The notes under the pieces were generated by a model that saw only the letters and a list, made by a program, of their open reading frames with translations, was not told where the DNA came from and did no database searches. Positions 24,492-34,288 of a DNA stretch of 64,000 bases are shown one piece after another (the first letter of the stretch is position 1; the number at the start of each line of letters is the position of its first letter). Source of the DNA: Phytoseiulus persimilis (taxonomy: Eukaryota; Arthropoda; Arachnida; Mesostigmata; Phytoseiidae); NCBI GenBank assembly GCA_037576195.1, contig CM075104.1, positions 10,556,211-10,620,210 on the forward strand, given 5' to 3'. The position numbers were made by a program, and so were the translations under genes.

Positions 24492-25772
24492 TCAAGTCTT
24501 GGTGAAGGCCCTCGAGAAGCACACGGTGACTCCGAGGACAACGAAAAGAAGCACGCTTAGAGCAATCACGGCGGAATCTGGGCCGATTGGCTGATAGAAA
24601 GGGTATACCGTTGGTACCTCAAGATACTTACTCACGAATTGGCCCAAGGCACCGCCCAGATTCGCTGTCGGGTTGAAAACACCTGATACCACAGCGTAAA
24701 CGCCAGGATCGTTTGCTCCATCAAGCTCCTTGAGAGTGAAGAAATAGGAACAAATGTACATTGGGCTAAGCGATACACCGAGCAGAAGCTGAGCAAGGTA
24801 CATCCAGACCAGTTTTTTTTGCCAGTTGAAAACGACCGAGAGGAGAACCCACGCCCCGGCGCCGAGCGGTAGAGCCAGAAGGATGAATAGACGCGTGTCC
24901 GATATTTTCCTAGAGAGATAGCCGAATCCGATGCCGAGGAGAGCGAAAGAAGCTCCCGCTACTCCAAAGACCGCCACCGAATGTTCACCTGGCCAGTTTT
25001 CAATGACGGAATGCAGCCTGAAGGTCAGTGATACGTCATTGAGAGTCATCAGGCAGTAACAGTGGGCGATGATGATGATGTTGAGGATCAAAGGCCATTT
25101 GAGGAGTATTGAATAGCTCGCTTTCGGTTTCGATGTTTTCGTATCTCCGTCTCCTTTGGACTGTCCCGTTGGATGGAACAGGACAACCAACAGGGACGCC
25201 GCCATACAGAGTCCTCCGGTGACGATGTACACGATTTTCACCCCTCCGTGCACGTAGAGCGGCCATCCGATCAGCGGTCCGATGAGCAACGCGACTCCGA
25301 AGAGAATGTCGAACGCGGGAAGCATTATGTGATTCACGTCGGGAAGATGGGCTCCAACGGCGACATATACAGCCACAGAAGACATGGAATGACCACATGA
25401 TGCCACCGCATGCAATGCGAGCGTCGTCCAATACAATTGCGTGCGAGTTCGGCATTCCGCGATCAGCATCATCGAGGCGGTTAGGGCTCCGTTGATGAGT
25501 AGACCTGTGCTCATCATTACTTTGTCACTTATCGTTGAAATGAGCAACCGTCCCACGATGGGCTGAATAATCACAGTAACCGCCGTTGAGACCGCCATGA
25601 TTACACCAAAGTGGCCTTGAGTCAGATTGAGAGTCTCGTGCGACAGGAGGAAATTCGGTAACACCGGCAACGGTATCGCGTACACGAGGGTCTGTACCAG
25701 ACAGGTGACGTTCACTGACAGCAGGACCGCGATCCTGTTCTTTGACCACATGTCGTTGAGATAGCCGAACAC
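24492..25772 (-). CDS. MFS transporter, SLC18B1/vesicular amine transporter type
   Basis: This is a single-exon gene of 426 codons. It begins MFGYLNDMWSKNRIAVLLSV and ends SRAFTKT. About twelve hydrophobic helices can be traced, split by a central hydrophilic loop near residues 205-220 (QSKGDGDTKTSKPKAS), the usual layout of the major facilitator superfamily. The N-terminal half has the family loop after helix 2 (VGRLLISTISDKVM). Family members are proton-driven exporters; SLC18B1 carries polyamines into vesicles, but the substrate here is inferred only from overall resemblance. The start is chosen because the first helix follows it directly. The frame is intact along its length, unlike the elongase upstream. 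The absence of introns may mean retrotransposition of a spliced copy or intron loss. No upstream promoter motif was identified. Confidence 0.8.
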   Translation of the reverse strand: MFGYLNDMWSKNRIAVLLSVNVTCLVQTLVYAIPLPVLPNFLLSHETLNLTQGHFGVIMAVSTAVTVIIQPIVGRLLISTISDKVMMSTGLLINGALTASMMLIAECRTRTQLYWTTLALHAVASCGHSMSSVAVYVAVGAHLPDVNHIMLPAFDILFGVALLIGPLIGWPLYVHGGVKIVYIVTGGLCMAASLLVVLFHPTGQSKGDGDTKTSKPKASYSILLKWPLILNIIIIAHCYCLMTLNDVSLTFRLHSVIENWPGEHSVAVFGVAGASFALLGIGFGYLSRKISDTRLFILLALPLGAGAWVLLSVVFNWQKKLVWMYLAQLLLGVSLSPMYICSYFFTLKELDGANDPGVYAVVSGVFNPTANLGGALGQFVSKYLEVPTVYPFYQPIGPDSAVIALSVLLFVVLGVTVCFSRAFTKT

Positions 25773-25934
25773 AGCGATGGACCAACCTATGACTTGGCTG
25801 CCCGCAAAACACTCAAGCCAGCGAGCTCAGTGAGCTTCGAAAGAGTTTACGATAGAACTCGAGTATTTCTATCTTCTTCGCCTTCTCAACTCACTCTTTC
25901 CTCAAGATATTCACTGCTTCGTTCCAGTGCAAAG

Positions 25935-26224
25935 ATGAATGGCGCTCGATGCTCCCGCGGCGGCTGCTGGCTCAACTGCGAGCATCCTCATTTCGAGTGA
26001 GCATGGAAGTCTCCAAAGCGGGGACAATATCCGATCAGTTCCCCCTCATCATCTGAACGTGTTTCACCTGTGGTCGCGTTCTCGAAGGTGCGCTCCCCGT
26101 AGACAACGAGCTCATGTACATTACCGGGGCTATGGACAAGGAAGACAAATTAATCCCCGCATCTATTTCCCATGCTAGCGTTTTGAACTGCGAAGGCTCT
26201 TCTGTCAGCCGCCGTGGGTGAATC
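25935..26224 (+). CDS. Possible DM9/DUF3421-like fragment
   Basis: Two pieces stand out. The first is a short frame from ATG 25935 (MNGARCSRGGCWLNCEHPHF) that meets a GTGAGC donor at 25997. The second, read from about 26057, contains GALPVDNELMYITGAMDKED and KLIPASISHAS, ending at a GTGAAT donor near 26220. The second piece resembles the DM9 repeat pattern, in which a GAL-type start is followed by an aromatic core and a GKLIPG-like turn. The two pieces do not join in phase by any acceptor I could find. It may be a decayed copy or a chance resemblance. Confidence 0.25.
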
Positions 26225-27890
26225 CCATCATATTCCCCCGAAAATACGTGATCCAGTGTCGAACAGCGAAGAGTTTTTCCGAATGAGTTCGAGCCGCGCT
26301 CAAGCTGAACGATTCTAGCGAAATGAGAGCGCAGCTTGGGCTAGTGTATGTGGAGGAGCACCTGGCGCCAGATTCGGAGTGATATTCAGTCTCCGCGGAT
26401 CATCTTCGGATATTTCGCCTACAGGTGGTTAATCTCACAACGTTCCGGGAAGAATTTTGAGAACGAAGGAGGCATTTCAAAGATCCGATTGTGAGTTGGT
26501 GCTCTTTGGTTTCTGCACGGTTCGGGTGTTCACATTCCGATGAGTCGCATGCTCTTTTAGCATGCGGAAAGAAGGGCGATGCCCAGGAAGTCTCCGGGGA
26601 CGGGAATCTCCAGCTCATACATCGCGCCCCGAGCCCTCTCCAGGCTCTGAAGGTGGTGGGATTGCTCTCTAATGTACTTGGTATAGGCTCCTTCTGAGTC
26701 GAAGTGGCCCGCAGAGAGCATTGATGAGTTCCAACCCTTCGGAACTCAAGGAAGTTCACTGCGCAGAGAAATCGGTATGGATTTAGAAAGCATTTACGGA
26801 ACGGATTTATGAATCGTTACAAAATCGGAAATTCGTCTCACAGACGATCTTCTCGAGCCTGTTCAATGTTCTCTCGGAGAAGTATATCCGGCGTTCTCGT
26901 GACGGGGTGGACTCGATTGCTCGATGCACGGTATCCGGCAAACTTAGCCAGTTGAGCCGTGCCCCAAGAAGAGCCAGCCGCTGGGGCGTAGTTAAATATC
27001 CGAAAAGGCTTTGATCGACGAGTATGATCAGCCGATTCACCCAGATTCTTATCGGAAGGTCCCGGCTACAAAAATCCAATAGTACCTCGAGTCCATTGCT
27101 CAAAACATTTTCATTCAGTTCGATTCGGGTATAGCAGCCGTCCCTGCAGAATATTGTACCGCTCAGCAACATGTGACGCCCAATGGCTATGGATGCATTA
27201 AACACTGTTGCTAGCGATGTGTTATTCACATTTAGCGAATCACTTTCCGCAGAGCATGCCGGGGCGAGAGTGACGCTTAACACTCTGGACCTGCTCTCTT
27301 CCGTGAATTGCGCAACAGTGTTGACTTCCTCCGCAGTACTATCGATTTCCTTCTTAACAAGATAGATGATTGGGGAAAAATTGAAAATAAGATAATAGTA
27401 TGATGATTCACGGTTCCTGGCCTTCCGCCCGTTTCGTCAAGATTCGTCAAGGCTTGGAAGGTTTGGATTCGAGTCGTCATCTATCTAGAATCGCGAGTTG
27501 TGCTGGAAACTCGTATATATTCAAGGGAGGGTCTCGACCCAAGAGGATCTCTAGCATCCGCAGCCCGACCGCATGGCAACAACATCTGTTTACATTCGTA
27601 GACGGTATCCTCGAAGTCGATTATCATATACAGGGTGATCACTGTGAGCTGAGCGACGACCAGTGTCGCCATGCAGCAGAAATTTCTCGGATCTATTTTC
27701 GTTCGATTTCTCTTCGAAAGACGCATCTTTACCGTCTTCGTTTCTTAGATTCAGTTGAGGATCGGGTATTTGCAAGCGTGTCGAAGTCGATTTTCCACAT
27801 TTCTCCGACTCCAACAAGCTCGTGAACCGTCGATTCTCAACGGATTTGTGATTCTCGAAATATGTTCGATTCGTTTCCCTGTGGATCGTA
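26225..27890. other. Intergenic stretch with one unassigned minus-strand frame
   Basis: The best frame is 26807-27283 minus (158 codons, ending RLEKIVCETNFRFCNDS). It is leucine-rich but matches no family I know. A hydrophobic minus-strand piece at about 27600-27690 (MATLVVAQLTVITLYMII) could be a membrane helix of the same locus, but no splice junction connects the two. A small hairpin, GCATGCTCTTTTAGCATGC, lies near 26550-26570. Nothing else was identified. Confidence 0.4.
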
Positions 27891-28201
27891 CAGTACAACC
27901 TCCATTATTTCAACTGCGAAAAGAAGTTGAAATGATCGAAAGTTGGAATAATCGAGAGATGACAAAATCACCCACATTCTTGGACTCCGCTACCGATTTG
28001 GGAATGAGAGTGCGAACGCTAACCATTCTAGAATTATACGAGATATATTAACGATTGGAGATTCTGAACGATGGATTCATGTTCCACATGAAAATACGCT
28101 TCCGGTCGACATCCTTCGGCCTATCACGCAGAGTTGAAATAATCGAGGTTGAAATGCGAAAGGTTTAAATAGTCGAAGTTGAAATAATCGAGGTTGTATT
28201 G
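27891..28201. mobile_element. pogo/Tigger-like MITE
   Basis: This is a 311-bp element with ends CAGTACAACCTCCATTATTT (left) and, reverse-complemented, CAATACAACCTCGATTATTT (right). They match at 26 of the first 29 positions. It is flanked by TA on both sides (27889-27890 and 28202-28203), the target duplication of the Tc1/mariner superfamily. The subterminal regions repeat the motif GTTGAAATAATCGA several times in both orientations. CAGT-type ends with a CCTCGATTAT core are typical of the Tigger/pogo branch. There is no transposase domain; the internal frame at 27960-28050 is only about 30 codons. It is probably mobilised by a full-length relative in trans. Confidence 0.75.
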
Positions 28202-28203
28202 TA

Positions 28204-28702
28204 CTTGAAATTACTGAAACTATTCTCAATCGAGATGAAATTCCAAGGATTTGATCTTGCGGCTCGACGTGTCCCAGCAGAGGAAGATTCGGAAAAGTCA
28301 AGGAGTCAGTTGAGCGGGCCTAGCCTAGCTCAGAACGGAATCAGAGCGCTAAAGGAGAAAACATCCATGAAGTTCAGAGAAGAGGACACTCATTCCAATC
28401 ATCCCAAGTGAGAGTGCTTGGAAGAGACTCTTCAGTCACCATCTTCAAACTCAGTCTCACTGTGGGCCGTCGAGGAGAGCTGGCTGAGACTCTTGACAGC
28501 ACGCTCTCTCGTTCCAGGTTGCAAGGTTAGACAAAGCAATAGTAACACTTGCTTCCCATGATCGCGAAGTCGCTCTGCATCCTAGCTTCCTTGACTGCTA
28601 CTCTTCTCTTCCCCCACTGATCCCTACACAGAACGCTCCTTTGCGAAACTCAGACAGCATTCAGAGCAAGAATGTACATCTCATCCAGGTGCTTGGAAAC
28701 CT
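28204..28702. other. Intergenic, nothing identified
   Basis: Only a 70-codon plus-strand frame (28199-28411) overlapping the MITE edge is open. It is lysine- and serine-rich with no recognisable motif. No RNA gene or repeat was seen. Confidence 0.5.
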
Positions 28703-29215
28703 TCACCTCTCTTCGGTGTCAGTTTCCTTATTCTCGGACGTCATGAAGAGGCCCGTCAACTCCGCAGCCGACCGACGAAGGGGCAGTCGCTCGCCGTGAT
28801 ACAGGTGATAGACGCCGGTGGACACGTGAGAGCAAAACCCTAACGTCCGGTTTCCGTTCGGGCATTCGCACTCACACGAGTGGATCCCGTCAAAGTCGTT
28901 CAGGTGCGGTCGGTATTCAACGAGAAGTCGATAAGCTCTCGACTGGCTGCGATGGGATAGAATATCCGAATGGCAACGCATTGCGTCTTCTTCACAGAAA
29001 ACCACTAGGATTCGTCGTCCTCGTATGGCCCCTCTGCCAGATAGGTGAGCAAGCTTGATCTGGTATGGCTCAGACTTGAGCATGAGCCACTGCTCGCTCT
29101 TCAGCCCCGGGTTCTTCTCGATACGCGGAAGACAACCGAAACTTGGAGTCGACCTGGTTGAACCGCAGTCGACTGCGTCGTACTTAACGCACGCGCGCCT
29201 CTGACCTGTGACAAC
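28703..29215 (-). mobile_element. SWIM zinc-finger C-terminus of a transposase-like protein
   Basis: Read on the minus strand, the frame starts at about 29215 and runs LPRIEKNPGLKSEQWLMLKS, then EPYQIKLAHLSGRG. It ends with a SWIM zinc finger CECPNGNRTLGFCSHVS (about 28830-28885, ligands C-x-C and C-x-H) followed by TGVYHLYHGERLPL. The combination of a YQ-K motif about 90 residues before a C-x-C-PNG-RT-x-G-x-CSH finger is known from a repeated family of arthropod and cnidarian proteins that often follow a DDE transposase domain. The DDE part is not visible here. Minus-strand frames up to 29574 may hold its remains. The frame stops at 28703. I infer a transposon-derived fragment; a domesticated single-exon gene is the alternative. 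Confidence 0.5.
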
Positions 29216-29574
29216 AACCCGGGAAAGTTTCGCAGCGGGATGTTAGGGCCTTCGGCACCTGCCATTCGAAGGAAATGGATTATTTGTCTCAAATAAGTCG
29301 GGAATTCGATTTTTAGCAACTGAAAATCGGTATAGACTGCCGGTCGTGACGACGGAATCGATCCCCTGGCGAGAGCTTTCCGAAATATTTCTGTTCTGCG
29401 CTGTAGCCCTGATTTGAGAGACATGAGTATGACAGAGCATATATGACACTGAACGGTACAGGGATCGATTCTCAAGGCGCTTGATATGTAGAAATGAGTT
29501 TCTCCGCGACCGCGAACTACAAGGGACGGATTGCGACGGAGTCCCTTCTGCTCGCCGGAAATCCGTCGACCCAA

Positions 29575-31249
29575 GTGGATGAATTTTCCATGATTGCCAA
29601 TCTTCAGCGGTCGAAGTTCGCAGGAGGATTCCTCAAAAACTCGGGGTTCCGATTCAGTATCTGCAGGATACTTTTGTGGATCGACTGGAAAAATATACCT
29701 GTCGTGGCTTCACTGAAATTATCTTCCGTTTTTCTCCAGAGTAAGTTCATAATTTTCGAACCGCAGAACCACCACAGAGGAGACGTATGATGAACTGGAA
29801 GAACAGTTCCCCCCTTCTCATGCTGATGCCCCGAGAAAAGTTGAATGATTACATCGGTCCGTGGGACGCCGTTACGTCTGTGGAGAGTTATTCTCCCACT
29901 GGAGCCGAGGTTCTGAGATTCACCTTGTTCGCACCTAAAGTGAAGGGCGACGAAACTGATTGCATTTTACGTGTGAACACGCTGAAAATACCGGCCCGAA
30001 GGATGCTCATGCCAGGGTGACGTGTGTACATTATGAGCCAGGTGTACCAGGCGCAAACCATGGAGTCGAAAGAGAAGAATGACAAGTCTCTGCTATATTT
30101 AGTCTCAACGATACGACTGTAATGATCGCATTTCTTTTTTTGGCCCTGTCACCCCAGATACATAAGCTTGGATCAGAAGAAGATGAGGAACGACCGTAAA
30201 TTATTATTTCTCAATGAGAACAGTCGCCGACGGGCGCCAGTTGTTTCTGACTGAACGAGCCTTGGTTGTAATGCACGATTTCTGGTTGCACGTTTCTGAC
30301 ATCAGTGGAAGAAACGAGCTCTGGACGGAATGAGACTTCTGTGCTGTGGCTCCCAAGGTCGCTTCGGCTTCAGCCGAAAGCGGGATCCTGACACTTCGGT
30401 CGAATCGCCGCTCGACTTGCGTATTTATTGGAACTCAAAGGAGCCATGGTTCTCCAGAAATCTTCGATAACATTGGGGAGGATGGATTAAATTATACTTC
30501 GATAAATGGAAACCTGGACCCTAATTTGAAAATCCCGCTAAGCCGTGTAGAGTACATGTTCAGGCGTTACCCCGCGGCGATCACTCTTTCGGATTTCTGG
30601 CATACTCATGGCAGTAGAACGCATATTTTATTTCTCGTTCGATACTGTTACCCCTGCGCTCAACGGCTTCGCCAATGGGTTTGCAGGTTCCCCAATGGAC
30701 AGCCAGATTTCGATGAGGTGAGGCAGGCGTTTAACAGAACGCTAGGAGCTACTGTAATTGCAAAAGGTGTCGAGCCAGTATTCCTCAATCCTACTCCCTC
30801 ATCTGCCCACAGCCGACCCCACCCCCGATGGTCAGCACCCTGATGGTCTGTTGCCGAGCTTTGGGGGCCAATACCGACTCCGTTGAGAAACACTCTCTCA
30901 GAGGATCAGACGTTCCTTTCCCCCGGAAACCCGACAACCATCTGACGCGCATCGAGCAGGTTATTAGACTGAAAAACCGAGCGTTTACTGCGCGGCCTCG
31001 ATTCATGCATGGGGATGAAACATATGCCTATACGGGTCCGAGGTGACATTTGTTTCGCAGTGCAGACCGTGTCTCGAGTACGAGCGGAAATTTCGCCATC
31101 AAAAGCAAGCCCGTGTTGAATTGAAACGATCGTATTATTTCGACATGGTTCTCCGTCAAATGAACACCCGATCGGTTAGGATCTCTCAAATGCGTTCCGA
31201 GAATTTTCGGTCTTCTCAATTGAGAATCCTTGGTAAGCTGTCGGAGATC
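29575..31249. other. Intergenic stretch with unassigned plus-strand frames
   Basis: Plus-strand frames at 29494-29790, 29787-30020 (containing EVLRFTLFAPKVKGDE) and 30346-30843 (165 codons, containing FDEVRQAFNRTLGATVIAKG) have somewhat protein-like composition and could be exons of one gene. I could not confirm splice phases or assign a family. Nothing else was recognised. Confidence 0.35.
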
Positions 31250-33300
31250 TGTCCGAACCGCTCAAGTTGATCATCGTTTGGATTGAACGGATGGGGATGG
31301 GAGGAATAACATTCTTTTCTCGGTTGAGCAACTTAAAAAGCGTGGACCCTATGATTCACAAAATGAACTGCGAGTGCGCAAGAAAGGAGAGAATGGGAGG
31401 TGATAAAAAAGTCATAGGGAAAAATGCATATACGCACGACCCAGAAGAATGGAAAATTAAGCTGGGCTCGTTTGGATGATGCCCTTTTAGAAAACCCATG
31501 GCTCATCATCTGGAAGATGCGAAGAGATGGAAGTTGGAGAGAGTTTAGGATTTTAGCTTGAAAGGAAGGCTTGAGAGGGAAAGACATTCCTACGGCGAGA
31601 TGTGCGAGGGAAGAAAGTAGAGTCGAACTGAGCAGAATGATTGGTTGATAACTGGACAGAATAGGGGTGTTGGTTGGCACTACGTCTGGTTACACGGACG
31701 GAGACAAAAAGGGGAGGAACGAGCGAAGATACTTCAGTTGAACATCTTCCATGGAAGTATCGGTAGAATAGAGGTCCGCGACCCTGCGTCGGGAGGACAA
31801 GGTTCCGAGAGGGCAGGACAGGGTCTCATCGCCAATCAGACGAACAGCACGCTTTTCTGTAGAATCGAGTATGGAAATGGATGAAGGAGCGGCGCTCCCC
31901 CAGACATGCGAGCAGTACTTGAGAGCGGGAAGAACTCCGTTAACATGGAGCAGAAGAAGTTTGAAGGGAGGAAAATGACGCTCGGCGAGAAGAAGGAAGC
32001 CCAGCTTCTGGGAAGCTGACTTAGCCATGGTTGCGATGTGGTAGTGGCATTCTACATTCGGAGAGAGGCACATGACTGATATTGAGACAGCCGACGAGGG
32101 AGTCGATACGTTGTTGTCAAACGAAATGTCGAGAGGTGTGGGACGTGTTTTTCTCGAGAAGAGAGTGAGTTGTCTCTTCAGAGAATTGAACTGGACCAAA
32201 TTGGTCGAACCCCAGTTCAGATATGTTTGGAGATCGAAATCGAGGGAGTCAAGCACGGTGGTTTGAGAGGAGCTGGTTTGGGCAGGGGTCGGGTACTTTT
32301 CAAAAGAGTACCAAGCGTGGAGCGTACTGTCGTCCGCGAAGTTGTGGATGGAGTTCAAAGTGGGAGCAAGGAGATCATTGGTGTGCATCAGAATGAGAGT
32401 TGGAGAGAGTACTGAGCCCTTGTGAACGCCCGCATTCAATGAGAAATACCTAGAGAGAGCACCATCGACCACAACCTTCATGGAGCAATGACTGAGAAAA
32501 CCGAACGAGGGGAACCTGTTGAGGAGGGCTGAATGCCAAACTTCATCAAATGCCTTGGAGATGTCAAGGGCAACAGCAATGGTCTCGCCGTATTTTCCGA
32601 TAGTTGCGTTCCAGAGGTGGGTTGTGTGGAGGAAAAGATCGCCAGTGCAGCGACCTCTTCGAAAGCCATACTGACGATCACCAGTGAGGGAGGAGTGTTC
32701 GAGATGGGAAAGGAGCTGACGAATGCTGACTTTTTCCATAACCTCGGATAGAATGGAAACAAGTGAAATGAGACGATAATTAGAGGGCGGGGATTTATCA
32801 CCCTTCTTGGGGATAGGCTGGACGAGGGCAAGCTTCCAGCTATCAGGGAGTATGCCGGAACCGGAGAAAAGACAACCAAGTCTACAGAAGACAGGAGTTA
32901 GTTCGGGGGCGCAATTTGGAGAACTATTGCAGGGATACCATCAGGGCCTGGGGCCTTGGGCACATTGAGGGAACTGAGAGTTTTGCGAATCGAGGACTGG
33001 TGGAACGAAATTGAAGTCATGGAAGGCGGTACGCGAGGAGGAGGGGGAGGCATTTGATTGCCGGTATCAAGATCAGAATTCTCCGCAAATACTTCAGCGA
33101 GGGCATTGGCATTACCTCCGGGAGTTGTTGCAAGAGATCCATCGGACTTGGAGAGGGGTGGAGATGCACTTGTTGAGAAATTTTTGCTGATAGCTTTCTT
33201 CAGCGACCAGAAGGGGCGGCTCCCACTGGGACACGAAGTGAGTCTTTGGGCAATGGATTGTACATGGAAGTTCTCCGAATGGCGATACATCAATGACATG
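31250..33300 (-). mobile_element. LINE (CR1/Jockey-group), 5'-truncated
   Basis: This is a non-LTR retrotransposon on the minus strand. Reverse transcriptase motifs appear in order: PSGSRPFWSLKKAI (about 33210), KAPGPDGIPAIVL (about 32950), PDSWKLALVQPIPKKGDKSP (about 32830), SNYRLISLVSI, the motif-A stretch VALDISKAFDEVWH (about 32570), and the catalytic FADD box (32330-32341, phenylalanine in place of the usual tyrosine). The C-terminal part has YCSHVWGSAAPSSISILD and ends at the stop 31690-31692. One single-base frame change lies near 32905 between IAPP and ELTPVF. No endonuclease domain is present, so the 5' end is truncated near 33300. About 400 bp of A/T-rich 3' tail follows to about 31250. 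A poly(A) end and a target duplication were not found. Confidence 0.8.
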
Positions 33301-34288
33301 GTGATATCACCGAATGGGAGCGCTCGAATCGAACCAGGCAGTCTGGCGAACGTGAAATATCTCCCGTTCGGTTTCTGAGTTCCGCGTCTTTCGACGAGAG
33401 CGTGCATATACATGTGTCGATAACCTTCCTTTGACACGGAACCAAAGTTATCGAAACTCCCAAAATGTCAGTCGCTATGAAATGCGGCGTGTAGAGAAGT
33501 GCTGCAGCGATCATCTTCAGGTTCCGCGGGCAGAGGTTTATTGCCAATAAACTCACGATGAAGCTCGACACAAACCTCGGGCTGGCCTTCACGCTGAGGT
33601 ACAGCCCGAACAGACAATAGAAAACGTCTGGGAAGGCACGGAGGAACCCGCTCGGTTCCCCAACTGAAAATTTCATTATGAACCTCTTGAGAATATCCAG
33701 GAGGAGGACATTGTATCCATAAAAGGAAACATTTTATGTGGAAGGTATGAAAACCGGACATTTCCTCCAGAACCCCGCATACCGGTGAAACCGGGTGGAC
33801 ACGTTTCTGTCCGGTCGGTTGGCGTCTGTCTGGTCAGTTAGCGATTGTCCGTATACATGCACATCCGGAGGGAGATCTCTATTGGAGCCTTCGGTCACAT
33901 GTCTGCTCGAGCTACGTAGCACTCAATACTGTGAATATTCCACGGTATCTCAGACATATTCGCTATGCCGGAAGGACGCACGAGATGTCATCGTTTCAAC
34001 GCTGATGCCGCCGAAGCCCGATCAGAGCCCACTTTACTCGCGTGATGCGCCTCCAAACTGAGAAACCACCGGGGTTGCAGTGAGCAGTGGATTTTCTTCT
34101 TTCCATTCATGCGAATCTTCCGCCCTTCGCTCGTCGCAGCGAGAGCCGAAAAATATTCCGCGATACATAGAAAATAACTGAAGGAATGGTTTTCGGACTG
34201 GTTCGTCCACCAAAATACACTCCAGGACTGTGATCTGGGAAAGGAGATTAGAGAGCCACGCTCGCAAGCAAACTTCGCTCGCATACAA
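33301..34288 (-). CDS. Possible membrane-protein exons, chemoreceptor-like
   Basis: A minus-strand frame at about 33700-33430 reads YNVLLLDILKRFIMKF, then FPDVFYCLFGLYLSVKASPR and VSSFIVSLLAINLC, which gives two or three hydrophobic segments. It ends near a GTTATC donor-like site. A second hydrophobic frame at 34288-34040 contains CLRAWLSNLLSQITVLECIL. The spacing and character would suit exons of a multi-helix receptor, but no family motif was found and the exons could not be joined in phase. The LINE lies directly downstream, so the 3' part of any such gene is probably interrupted or lost. Confidence 0.3.
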
